NCBI GenBank assembly: GCA_963705525.1 | Contig: CAVPJW010000002.1 | Coordinates: forward strand, 1,426,001-1,490,000 | DNA from: CAVPJW01 sp963705525 | GTDB taxonomy: Bacteria; Acidobacteriota; Vicinamibacteria; Vicinamibacterales; CAVPJW01 | Length of the DNA: 64,000 nucleotides | Direction of reading: 5' to 3' | Shown: piece by piece, positions 18,644-26,914 of the stretch | How positions within the stretch are numbered: the stretch's first letter is position 1 | How the letters are laid out: each line of letters starts with the position of its first letter | Program-made: the position numbers and the translations under genes | Notes under the pieces: generated by a model | What the model saw: only the letters and a program-made list of their open reading frames with translations | Database searches by the model: none | What the model was told of the DNA's origin: nothing

Positions 18644-19317
18644 GGGTCGGCGGGCGTGTCCGGCCCAGTGCGCCGCCTGCGGTGCAGGATCACGGGAATC
18701 CGGATGACGAGCCGAATCCTGTCACCCGGCGGGTGGCGTGATGCCCGGCCCGAATCGTCTGTCACGAGTCGCCACACCGTGGAAGGCGCCTCCTGCTTCC
18801 GTGCGGGTGCCATCGGATAGTCGAAGAGAGACAACCGCACGACATGCGACGAATGCCACGCCAGTCGGCCTCCCGGGGAGGCCACCGAGCCGGTGGCGTG
18901 CCCGCCAGACCACACCATTGCCAGCGTCCGACTCGTCCAGCGGACAGGGCTCACCACGATGAAGCGCAGGGCGTTCCCGATGCGATCCGGAAGCCAGGTA
19001 GGAAGCTCGTCGGTGTCTTTCAGGAACTCCTTCGCAAATCGCCTGCGCAGGCGCTCCACGCGACGCGGCGCGCGATCCGCCCGCCGGCGACCGTCCGGGG
19101 CGAACGCATGATCGACAGGCTTCGCTTCGACCGGCGTGCTCGCGATCACAGCCGCGAGGGCGGCATTGATGGCGTCAAGCTCCTGATCTTCGTTTTTCCG
19201 CGCTGCGTCCGTCTGTTGTGAATCGTCGCCCTGATCCCAAAACGACAACGGAAGGGCGAGTCGTGGAGACCATGCGATGCGATCAACAGGAGCGAACCGA
19301 CGCTCGTCCGTGGGCAT
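18589..19317 (-). CDS. Doubtful hypothetical protein
   Basis: A 242-codon open frame overlapping the 3' end of the convergent gene by 55 bp. The middle (RRFAKEFLKDTDELPTWLPD, then RIGNALRFIVVSPVRW) looks protein-like. The last ~90 residues are low-quality, arginine/proline-rich sequence with no recognisable fold. It has no good ribosome binding site at its ATG. It may be a decayed or frame-broken gene, or spurious. Confidence 0.3.
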   Translation of the reverse strand: MPTDERRFAPVDRIAWSPRLALPLSFWDQGDDSQQTDAARKNEDQELDAINAALAAVIASTPVEAKPVDHAFAPDGRRRADRAPRRVERLRRRFAKEFLKDTDELPTWLPDRIGNALRFIVVSPVRWTSRTLAMVWSGGHATGSVASPGGRLAWHSSHVVRLSLFDYPMAPARKQEAPSTVWRLVTDDSGRASRHPPGDRIRLVIRIPVILHRRRRTGPDTPADPQRGGASKVSRVSTLNLL

Positions 19318-19802
19318 GGCTGGGGAACCTCGCGTTGTCAGACGCTACCGACGGAGCCATGGAGTGTCAACCTCGCGCACGTCACCAAGGTCCTTCCCTT
19401 CCTCAGTCGCGGCGGTTTGGTCGCATCCGGATCTTGCTGAGTCGGTGAAGGTTGCACGTGAGGGCCAAGTGCTGCGCAGCTCGTGGCGCCATTTCACTGC
19501 ACATATCGTCTCAGCCCTGCACCAAAAAATCAGGTGCTGCACGAGAGTGTGAAACGGCGCGCGGCGCCGCGCAGATTTCTGCGATCGGCAGCGGCCGCCA
19601 CATCGTTCGAGCGTGGATCCGATTGTCGGGCGCGGCCCGGTGCTTTTTCTTCCTGCGGGCCGACTATGCCTGAGCACGCCCGGCGGGAAAGTGACGGCGT
19701 GCTTCACAAACTTCACGACACCAGCGAGTTACGGCCACGCTGACGATTTCGTCTCAGGGCACTCGCCTTGCTCAGCTTGAGAGTGGCGGACATCGGAGGA
19801 TC
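19318..19802. other. Gene-poor gap
   Basis: About 485 bp in which neither strand offers a convincing gene. It contains a short hairpin (GCACC...GGTGC around an A-run near 19520) and a GC-rich palindromic patch (GGCGCGCGGCGCCGCGC near 19556-19572). No family A or family B element is present. It looks like relic sequence between the hypothetical genes on either side. Confidence 0.5.
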
Positions 19803-20054
19803 ATGAAGCCCACTTCGTCTGACAACTCATTCTTCACAATCGGTGGGACCATCATTCGTCGATGGTGGCGGCCGAACGTCGTATGGCTTCCGTGGGCGGT
19901 GTCAGCAGCGCTCTTGTCTCTCGCGGCGTTCTGGGATCTACTCGATCGCGGCGCCGGAATCGACTTCATCGTGCTCGGCCTCGCAGGCTACGAACTGGTC
20001 ATCGGCCTGACCGAGGAAGAGCCGCCCGCCTTTCGACACGAACCAGCCCGATAG
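19803..20054 (+). CDS. Small membrane protein, unknown
   Basis: 83 residues with a GGAGGA just upstream of the ATG (short spacing). Two hydrophobic stretches (VVWLPWAVSAALLSLAAFW and GIDFIVLGLAGYELVIGL) separated by a short acidic loop suggest a two-span inner-membrane protein with a soluble acidic tail. No family is recognised. It ends 60 bp before the convergent dehydrogenase subunit gene. Confidence 0.5.
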   Translation: MKPTSSDNSFFTIGGTIIRRWWRPNVVWLPWAVSAALLSLAAFWDLLDRGAGIDFIVLGLAGYELVIGLTEEEPPAFRHEPAR

Positions 20055-20114
20055 TCCTTGGGCCCAATCAGGCCGGCATCGACTCGAACTCGTTGTGGGG
20101 AGCGAATTGTGTGT

Positions 20115-20822
20115 TCAGCCCGCGTGACTGTCGGGGTGATCGCAGCCGTCGAGTTTCGTGAAGAAGAGATTGCCGGTCCAGCCCAGCTCTCTCATACCCC
20201 GCTCGGTTGAGTAGTAGGCGCCGGCTACCCAGCCGCGCAGGTGTTCGAAATGATCGCGCAGAGTGGCGGGCGGCGGCGGATCCGCTGGTGGCGTATACGT
20301 GACCGCCTGTCCCGCAGTCCAGGGAGCAGGCTTGGGCTGGCTCTGTTCGCCGGTGGACGCCGCCTCCAGAATGTCGCGCTGTTCGATCGCGGACAACTGA
20401 GTCCAGGGCTTTCCGTGCTGCGTCCTCGCCTGGCCCTCGAATGCACCGAGCGCGCTCAAGAATCGGCGCTGGTTTTCCTGTGAATCGACGGCGAGCAGTC
20501 GATCGATGAACGCGGCCGACTGTTCGAGCGCGGCACCAGGGATGATGAGCTCGGCGAGATTCTCGAGCGTAGCGAACTGAAAGCCGTCCAGAAACTCCGG
20601 CTTTACGCTTTTCGCCCGCGCCTTCTGTTCGGCCAGCTCGACGCGACCGCCGTCCAGCAGATGCTCACGCATCGGGTGTTGCGCCTCCGACAAGCCAGGC
20701 AGCGACACGACACCCAGACCAGTCAGGAGGCCCTGGAGCACGGCCCGTCGTGCCATTCCTGGAGACGCCTGCGCTGTCGTGGAATTCAGTGCGCCGCTCT
20801 CGCCTTTATCTCGATCGCCCAT
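20115..20822 (-). CDS. Gluconate 2-dehydrogenase subunit 3-like protein
   Basis: 235 residues, ATG preceded by GGAGG. A twin-arginine-type leader (MARRAVLQGLLTGLGVVSL, about residues 23-41) precedes the subunit-3 domain, with FATLENLAELIIPG and AAFIDRLLAVDSQENQRRFL. In membrane sugar dehydrogenases this small subunit is needed for assembly and Tat export of the FAD subunit. The FAD partner is the divergent GMC gene 155 bp away. No cytochrome subunit is seen beside them. Confidence 0.82.
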   Translation of the reverse strand: MGDRDKGESGALNSTTAQASPGMARRAVLQGLLTGLGVVSLPGLSEAQHPMREHLLDGGRVELAEQKARAKSVKPEFLDGFQFATLENLAELIIPGAALEQSAAFIDRLLAVDSQENQRRFLSALGAFEGQARTQHGKPWTQLSAIEQRDILEAASTGEQSQPKPAPWTAGQAVTYTPPADPPPPATLRDHFEHLRGWVAGAYYSTERGMRELGWTGNLFFTKLDGCDHPDSHAG

Positions 20823-20977
20823 CGGAGCCTCCGCGTGGAGGTGACTCTAGCACGGCCGCGCGCGACCGAGAAAGAGAGCGATGTCTCCCGATTGACCGCC
20901 TCCCCACCGTCTGTTAGCGTTTAGCCCGACTGCCCGCCGCTTCTGGCAGCGCCGTGGCGAGTCAGGCGAGGTGGGCC

Positions 20978-22669
20978 GTGCAGACCAAGTCGCAGACCTC
21001 ATTCGATGTGCTTGTCGTAGGATCCGGCGCGTCCGGAGGATGGGCCGCCAAGCAGCTGGCGGAAGCCGGCATCAAGGTGGCGCTCGTCGACGCCGGCCGC
21101 CCGCACAAGCCCGATGAGTTCAAGGAGCATCAGCGCCCGTTCGATCTCAAGTACCACAATCTCGCGACCGAGCTGATCAAGCGAACGCGCCCGCGGCAGA
21201 AGGACTGCTACGCCTGCACCGAGTACACCTACGACTGGTTTGCCAACGATCTGGAAGAGCCATACACGGAAGCGCCCGGCAAGCCATTCAGCTGGCAGGG
21301 GCGGATGCGCATTCTCGGCGGCCGGACCAACGTCTGGGGACGCCAGAGCTATCGCCTGAGCGAGCAGGACATGAAGGGCAAGTCCTACGACGGCGCCGGC
21401 GAAGACTGGCCGCTCAGCTACAGCGACCTCGCGCCGTACTACGACATCGTCGAGCAGTACATCGGCATCAGCGGGATGGCCGAGGACGTGCCAGAGCTGC
21501 CGGATGGCAAGTTTCTGCCGGCCATGCCGATGAGCTGCGCCGAAACGCAGTTCCGGACGCGCGTGAAGAGCAAGCTCGGATGGACGGTCACGATCGGGCG
21601 CTCGGCCAACCTCACGACACCGCACAGTGGCCATGCCGCGTGCCACTACTGCGGGCCCTGCGAGCGAGGCTGCACGACCCAGTCCTATTTCAACTCGGCT
21701 TTCACGACCGTGGCCGACGCGATGCGCACCGGGAATTGCACCCACATTCCCAACGCGATGGTCTACCGCGTGATGATGGATCAGGGCCATCGCAAGGCAA
21801 CCGGACTGCTCTACGTCGATCGCAACACGCGCGAAACGCGCGAGGTGCGCGGTCGTGTCGTGATCATCTGCGCGCAGGCGCTCGAGTCGGCCCGCATCCT
21901 GCTTAATTCGGCGACGCGTCAGCAGCCAAACGGGCTGGCCAATTCATCGGGAGCGCTCGGTCACTACCTCATGGATCACGTCTTTGTCGCAGGTGGAGCG
22001 GAAGGCGAATTTCCGGAGCTTGCGACGAAGCCCACGCTGACGGCGCCGCGGCGTCCGAACGGCATCTATGTGATCCGGTTCCGCAACACTCCCAAGGGGC
22101 CTCAGACCAAGAAGTTCTTGCGCGGGTACGGCTACCAGGGGGGCAGTGGCGTGCGCTTCAACTGGGAGGCGCCGGGTTTCGGCGCGTCGTACAAGAAATC
22201 GATCCTCGAGCCCGTCAACATGCTCCGGATCGCGGGCTTCGGCGAGTGCCTGCCCTACTACGACAACTACGTCGAGCTCGATCCCGAGACGGTGGACATC
22301 TACGGCATCCCGGTGCTGCGGATCCACGCCGAGTTCAAGGAGAACGAAAAGGCCATGATTCCCGACATGGCCGAGGCCGCAGCCGAGATGATGGACGCCG
22401 CCGGCGCCACCAACATACAGCCGTTCATCGTGCCGGACCGCGCCATGGGCTGGGGCATCCACGAAGTGGGCGTGGCACGAATGGGCAGTGACGCCAAGAC
22501 GTCCGTGCTCAACCAGTTTCAGCAGACCCACGACGTCCCCAATCTCTTCGTCATGGACGGCGCCGGTTTCCCATCGATCGCCTGCCAGAATCCCACGCTC
22601 ACGATCATGGCGCTGACGGTTCGATCGTGCGATCACCTCAAGGAAGAAATGAAGCGCGGGAATCTCTGA
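20978..22669 (+). CDS. GMC-family FAD oxidoreductase (sugar/alcohol dehydrogenase catalytic subunit)
   Basis: 563 residues from the GTG at 20978, chosen for GAGG 6 nt upstream; a GTG eight codons earlier lacks one. The N-terminus gives the FAD site VLVVGSGASGGWAAKQL. A cysteine cluster, CHYCGPCERGC (about residues 221-231), could hold an Fe-S centre as in some FAD-dependent sugar dehydrogenases. The C-terminus has the active-site segment GWGIHEVGVARMGSD and the second FAD motif LFVMDGAGFPSIACQNPTLT. It lacks its own signal peptide, consistent with piggy-back Tat export by the divergent subunit-3 protein. Confidence 0.87.
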   Translation: MQTKSQTSFDVLVVGSGASGGWAAKQLAEAGIKVALVDAGRPHKPDEFKEHQRPFDLKYHNLATELIKRTRPRQKDCYACTEYTYDWFANDLEEPYTEAPGKPFSWQGRMRILGGRTNVWGRQSYRLSEQDMKGKSYDGAGEDWPLSYSDLAPYYDIVEQYIGISGMAEDVPELPDGKFLPAMPMSCAETQFRTRVKSKLGWTVTIGRSANLTTPHSGHAACHYCGPCERGCTTQSYFNSAFTTVADAMRTGNCTHIPNAMVYRVMMDQGHRKATGLLYVDRNTRETREVRGRVVIICAQALESARILLNSATRQQPNGLANSSGALGHYLMDHVFVAGGAEGEFPELATKPTLTAPRRPNGIYVIRFRNTPKGPQTKKFLRGYGYQGGSGVRFNWEAPGFGASYKKSILEPVNMLRIAGFGECLPYYDNYVELDPETVDIYGIPVLRIHAEFKENEKAMIPDMAEAAAEMMDAAGATNIQPFIVPDRAMGWGIHEVGVARMGSDAKTSVLNQFQQTHDVPNLFVMDGAGFPSIACQNPTLTIMALTVRSCDHLKEEMKRGNL

Positions 22670-22691
22670 GGTCTTCAGCTGGAGAACTCTG

Positions 22692-23267
22692 GTGACAACC
22701 ACGCTCGGTGAACGATTCCAGCAGGCACTCCAGTACGCCCGTCACGCGCACGGTGGCCAGACGCGCAAGGGGACCAACATACCCTACATCTCGCACCTGA
22801 TGGCCGTCGCATCGCTCGTTCTGGACGATGGAGGCGACGAGGACGAGGCGATCGGCGGGCTGCTTCACGATGTCGCCGAGGATTGCGGCGGCCGGTCTCG
22901 ACTCGAGGACGTTCGCGCTCATTTCGGCGACAAAGTCGCCCGCATCGTCGAAGGCTGCACCGACTCGTGGAAGACGCCGAAGGATCAATGGATCGAAAGA
23001 AAGAAGGCCTATCTCGCGCACGCACATGCGCTGCCGCCGGAAGTGCTCCGCGTCTCCGCCGCCGACAAGGTCCACAACGCCTACGCGATCCTGCGCGATC
23101 TGAGGACGATCGGGGAACGCGTCTGGGAACGATTCAGCGCGGGCCCAGACGACGTATTGTGGTACTACGATTCGCTGGTGAGAGCGTTTCGCGAGTCAGG
23201 CGGTGGACCGCTCGTTGAGGAGCTGGCGCGGATCGTCCGCGGGATTCAGCGGGAGATGGGCTACTGA
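22692..23267 (+). CDS. HD-domain small alarmone hydrolase-like protein
   Basis: 191 residues, GTG start with GGAG 7 nt upstream. It resembles the hydrolase half of RelA/SpoT proteins: RKGTNIPYISHL (RxKG and His35), LLHDVAED (His59-Asp60) and SAADKVHN (Asp125). The length matches stand-alone small alarmone hydrolases (SAH/MESH1 type), and no synthetase or TGS domain is present. It likely removes the 3'-pyrophosphate of (p)ppGpp or a related nucleotide in the cytoplasm. It lies 22 bp after the GMC gene and overlaps the convergent ligase remnant by 7 bp. Confidence 0.8.
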   Translation: MTTTLGERFQQALQYARHAHGGQTRKGTNIPYISHLMAVASLVLDDGGDEDEAIGGLLHDVAEDCGGRSRLEDVRAHFGDKVARIVEGCTDSWKTPKDQWIERKKAYLAHAHALPPEVLRVSAADKVHNAYAILRDLRTIGERVWERFSAGPDDVLWYYDSLVRAFRESGGGPLVEELARIVRGIQREMGY

Positions 23268-24126
23268 TCGTCGCTCGCCAAGAGCCCTACCGTCAGCCAG
23301 AACATCGAATTCGCAAAGAAGGTCGGATACGCGATCACGTATTCGACGCCTCCCTGCAGAAGCGTCCCCGCCACGAGAAACAGGAGGGCAACGTCGGCCC
23401 ACGAGTGCGAGCGCGTCAACCGATCGGCTGACAGGAATGCGAACGACAGCAGGACGACGAGAAAGAGGATCGTCCCGATCACGCCGAAATACGCGACCTG
23501 AGCCAGATACAGGTTGTGAGGGGACGACCCCAGGAAGAAGGTCACGTTCATCAGCCCGAACCCGAACAGCAGCCGCTCGGGGACCCGCATGAACAGTTCC
23601 TGCCAGACGAGTGGCCGATCGAGGAGCCCTGGGGCGAGCGTGAGATAGCCTTTGATCTCGGGTGGCACCATCGTGGCTGCAGCCAACACGATCGCAAGGG
23701 CCGCGGCGAACACCACGGTGCGGCGTGTGCCGAGGCGCGAGGCGCCGGCATGAACTGGAGGAACGTGCCGATCGTGTTGCGGTGCGCATAAAGGCCTACG
23801 GCCGCGAGCGTGCCGCCGCGGTGATCGGCGACGGGAAACAGTGCCCTCCCCATGAACATCGTCTGGTTCGTAAAGGCGAGCCACATCGACACGATCGCCG
23901 ACAGTACAAACACCGCCGACAGTGCGCTCATCAGGACGACGTAGTTCTTGACGGACAGCACCTGCGGCAGCGCCACGGCGAGTGAAGCGATCGTGAGGGG
24001 CACGAGGAGCGCACGAAGCCAGTCCGCCTCGTGGAGAGGCTGAACATTGATGATCGTCGAGGCCAAAACCGCTCCGCCATAGGCCAGGATGGCTCTCGCT
24101 CGCGCGGACCATTCGAACGGCAACAC
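23261..24126 (-). pseudogene. O-antigen ligase (Wzy_C)-like gene, frame-broken and short
   Basis: Two overlapping frames together make one membrane protein. The N-terminal part (start near 24126, through ALYAHRNTIGTFLQFM-type sequence) ends near 23740. The C-terminal part in another frame covers LFGFGLMNVTFFLGSSPHNL and the last helices. SPHNLYL is typical of the O-antigen ligase/polymerase loop. One missing base (or two extra) near 23720-23760 explains the break. The joined product is about 288 residues, against 400 or more for the family, and it starts without the first helices. The gene is therefore probably 5'-truncated as well. Unlike the other frame breaks here, this one is not a single-base gain. 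Confidence 0.65.
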
Positions 24127-24178
24127 TATAGCGTGCTTTGCAGGAATCGCCTGGAGCCTGAGCGCGCAGAGACTGCGC

Positions 24179-25147
24179 CTACAGGATTTCCTTCACCTTC
24201 GGCTCGAGCTCCTCTTCCGTCATGCGGCCCGGGTGATACAGCCTGACGACCCCCTGGCGATCGACCAGGACGATGGTGGGCGTGGTGCTGGCACCGTAGC
24301 TTTTGAAGTCGGCTTCACTGATCGGGACCGCCATGTCCACGCCGGCGTAGTGCAGGTTGCGGATCTGCTCGATATGGGCGAGCTCTTCTTCCGGCGTCGC
24401 CGGCTTGCCGCCCGCCACGTAGCCGTAGCGCTGCGTGGGGGCCACCACCACGAGCCCCTTGTCGTGATACGTGGCCAGCAGCTTGGCAAGAATGGGCGCC
24501 TCCATCTTGCAGTCGGGGCACCAGTGAGCCCAGAAAAAGAGCACGACGGGCTTGCCCTTGAGAGACGAGAGCTCTTCGGACTTGTTTCCGAGGAACTCGG
24601 TTGCCGTCAGCGCAGGCGCCGGTTTTCCCTCGAGCGTCAGGAGATTGATGTTCTTCTGGAGCCTCGTACAGATCGACGTGTTCTTGTACTCCTCGAGCGC
24701 CTCTTGCAGCAGGTGCACCGCGTCGGCCAGCTTGTCGCGATGTGCGAGCACTTGCGCCTGCACTTCGTAGGTGGCGCCGAGCGCCAGCGGCAGGTGCTTC
24801 TCAGCATCGAGCTCACGGGTCTTCAGCGCTTCGAGGACGAGCGACCTGGCATCCTTGGCGTAGGCATCCGCCATGTTCCAGAGCTTCTGAGCGAGCGCGC
24901 CGCGGCCGAGCCACGACAGGGCTTCGATGGCCTCGGGCGTCGTGCCGTTTTGCGCCCGAAACGTCTTGAGAATCTGTTCGCCCTGACTGAAATCGCCCTT
25001 TGCGATGGCCGCACGGACGTCCGCGATGATGTTGGGAGCCTTGACTCCCTGAGGTACCGGCGGCGCCGCGACCGGCGCTTGACGAGCCGTCAGTGATGGA
25101 GACGAGGTGAGGGCGACGAGGGCGATCGCGAACAGGAACTTTTTCAC
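24179..25147 (-). CDS. TlpA-like thioredoxin-domain protein
   Basis: 322 residues from the GTG at 25147 (GGAG five bases upstream), which gives a signal peptide KKFLFAIALVALTSSPS. Residues 40-170 form a helical, TPR-like region. Residues 175-320 are a TlpA/ResA-type thioredoxin fold with the redox pair Cys210-Pro-Asp-Cys213 in FFWAHWCPDC and the cis-proline segment ASTTPTIVLVDRQG. It probably acts as a periplasmic disulfide reductase or thiol peroxidase partner. The octamer repeat array at 25167 lies just upstream of its start. Confidence 0.85.
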   Translation of the reverse strand: MKKFLFAIALVALTSSPSLTARQAPVAAPPVPQGVKAPNIIADVRAAIAKGDFSQGEQILKTFRAQNGTTPEAIEALSWLGRGALAQKLWNMADAYAKDARSLVLEALKTRELDAEKHLPLALGATYEVQAQVLAHRDKLADAVHLLQEALEEYKNTSICTRLQKNINLLTLEGKPAPALTATEFLGNKSEELSSLKGKPVVLFFWAHWCPDCKMEAPILAKLLATYHDKGLVVVAPTQRYGYVAGGKPATPEEELAHIEQIRNLHYAGVDMAVPISEADFKSYGASTTPTIVLVDRQGVVRLYHPGRMTEEELEPKVKEIL

Positions 25148-25166
25148 AGATGCTCCGGGGGGAAAG

Positions 25167-25245
25167 GTTCTAAGATTCAACGGTTCTAAGATTCAACGGT
25201 TCTAGGGTTCCAGGGTTCTAGGGTTCCTAGAACCTTAGAACCCTA
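25167..25245. repeat. Octamer tandem array with palindromic end (family B relative)
   Basis: Units of eight bases near GGTTCTAR: GGTTCTAA and GATTCAAC alternate twice, then GGTTCTAG and GGTTCCAG alternate, ending in the inverse TAGAACCTTAGAACCC. The array can fold on itself. It lies in the 129-bp gap between the TlpA-like gene and the barrel-protein gene, both on the minus strand. Confidence 0.75.
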
Positions 25246-25276
25246 CTGCCCCGCTCCAATATTCCCACGATCGACG

Positions 25277-26770
25277 CTACCGGAGCAGTTCGCTGCGCGT
25301 GCCCAGATAGTCCTTATAGAGCCGCGGGATAAGGGCCGGCCGCTTCGCCTGGTCGGGCTCGAGGCTCACGGTCGGATACCGGGCAATCATCAAATCGCGC
25401 AAACGATCTTCCTCGGTCCCGAGACTCCAGCCTGCAAAGTAGACGGCCCCCGACACGCCAAGAGCCCGCGCCGTGCTGACGAGCCGGTCGGTGCCGATGT
25501 GGCGCTCCGTCTCTTCCCACGCCGCAGCCGGGTACATGAACGAGCGCCCCGTGGGCATGTAAATGATGCGATCGGCGCCCACGAGGTTCACCCATGACTG
25601 CATGGGCCACCTGACCGGCTCCTGGTCTTCCCATCCGTAGTACCAGACGCAGAAGCGAATCGCCGACGGCACCTGCTCCTTGTAGATCGACGCGTACTCG
25701 TCCTGCCACCAGCAGTTGAACATGACGAAGTCGATCGAGGGATTGCGCGATCGCGCGAGCTCGTAGAGCTTCGTCAGCAGCTTCGCAAATCGCTGGTTGT
25801 ACCAGCGGTACCGCTCGGTTTTCGAGGCGCGCGTGAGATCGCCGCCCGTTTCCTGGCGGTAGAGCGCCTGCGTCTCGCGATTGAATCGATCCGGCGTCTC
25901 TTCGGTGGGATGCACCACGATGCCGTCGGCGCGCGGATAGAGCGTGAGCGCCTCGTCGAACATGTCGGTGATGTACCGCTCCGTGAGAGGATGCTCGAGC
26001 GTCAGCGCCCTCGGACTGAGGGGACCGCCGTACTTGTCGATGCGAACCACTTCCGGATGCGCGCGGCCGAATCCATCCGCGTGATCGTCGGTCGTGAGCG
26101 TCAGATACACCTTCACGTGGCGGCTGTGCGCGTACTCGATGAGCTCCGCTAGCAGGTTGGTCCGCGCGTTCTGCGACAGCGGATCGCGGAGGGTCGGATA
26201 TTTCTCGCTGGGATACGCGAGAAGGTATCCGTTCAGCAGAACGAACAGCGTGTCGAGCCGCTCCCCTGCCATCCAGTCCACCTGGCGCTTCCAGTCAACG
26301 AGCGACCACGTGGCGAGCTGGTGGGTCGGCTCCCAGTAATCTCCGCGCCCAAGGAAGACGTAATACCCGCCCTGAGGCGGCTTCGTCTCGCCGACAGGGC
26401 TGTACGCGACCAGGTGATCCTTCGTCGAATAGGTCTTGCCATCCGACCGTACGGTCGCTTCGAACACAAAGAGACCCGGTCGGGAAAAACGCCCGGTGAT
26501 TCGGATGGATCCGTCCTGACCCGCGGCGGGAGCTCCGGACACCTGGAATCCCGGGAAATTGAGCGAGAGATCGCTGGGCGACAGAACAGGGCCGCGCGTG
26601 TTTCCGCTGCCATCAGATAGAGTGAGACGAATCGTCGCGTCCGTGCCGACCGGGACGATCCGTTGCGGCACCGTGGCGAGGAGCGTCGCTTCAGGTGCGG
26701 CGCTTCGCGCCACGCCCGACGCCAGCACCACTACCACGATCGCGCTCGTCAACTTTGGCCCGGATTTCAT
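25277..26770 (-). CDS. Secreted TIM-barrel glycoside-hydrolase-like protein
   Basis: 497 residues with a signal peptide (AIVVVVLASGVARSAAP), an N-terminal immunoglobulin-like beta domain (about 30-130) and a barrel. The barrel carries ERLDTLFVLLNGYLL, VKVYLTLTTDDHADGFGR, PRADGIVVHPTEETPDRFN, IDFVMFNCWWQDEY and GVSGAVYFAGWSLGTEEDRL. Acidic pairs after strands (TTDDH, HPTEE) fit a glycosidase or glycosidase-derived fold, but I cannot assign a GH family. It is divergent from the penicillin acylase gene, with the GAGCGAT array between them. Confidence 0.7.
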   Translation of the reverse strand: MKSGPKLTSAIVVVVLASGVARSAAPEATLLATVPQRIVPVGTDATIRLTLSDGSGNTRGPVLSPSDLSLNFPGFQVSGAPAAGQDGSIRITGRFSRPGLFVFEATVRSDGKTYSTKDHLVAYSPVGETKPPQGGYYVFLGRGDYWEPTHQLATWSLVDWKRQVDWMAGERLDTLFVLLNGYLLAYPSEKYPTLRDPLSQNARTNLLAELIEYAHSRHVKVYLTLTTDDHADGFGRAHPEVVRIDKYGGPLSPRALTLEHPLTERYITDMFDEALTLYPRADGIVVHPTEETPDRFNRETQALYRQETGGDLTRASKTERYRWYNQRFAKLLTKLYELARSRNPSIDFVMFNCWWQDEYASIYKEQVPSAIRFCVWYYGWEDQEPVRWPMQSWVNLVGADRIIYMPTGRSFMYPAAAWEETERHIGTDRLVSTARALGVSGAVYFAGWSLGTEEDRLRDLMIARYPTVSLEPDQAKRPALIPRLYKDYLGTRSELLR

Positions 26771-26806
26771 CGTCTAAGGTCTCGAGTGCTGGGTGATTGT
26801 ACTCTC

Positions 26807-26901
26807 AGCAACGAGCGATGAGCGATGAGCAATGAGCGATGGGCGAATAAGCGCGATGAGCGACGAGCCGGTAGCAATGGGCAATTAGCAATGAGCAATG
26901 C
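26807..26901. repeat. Heptamer tandem array (GAGCGAT type)
   Basis: About a dozen near-tandem 7-base units of the form RRGCRAT (GAGCGAT, GAGCAAT, GGGCAAT, TAGCAAT) fill the divergent gap upstream of the penicillin acylase ATG. The unit differs from the RGTKCTT heptamers elsewhere, but the period is the same. Frame upstream of the acylase start runs through this array, which argues against using the earlier in-frame ATG codons. Confidence 0.75.
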
Positions 26902-26914
26902 GGGGAAGGATCTG

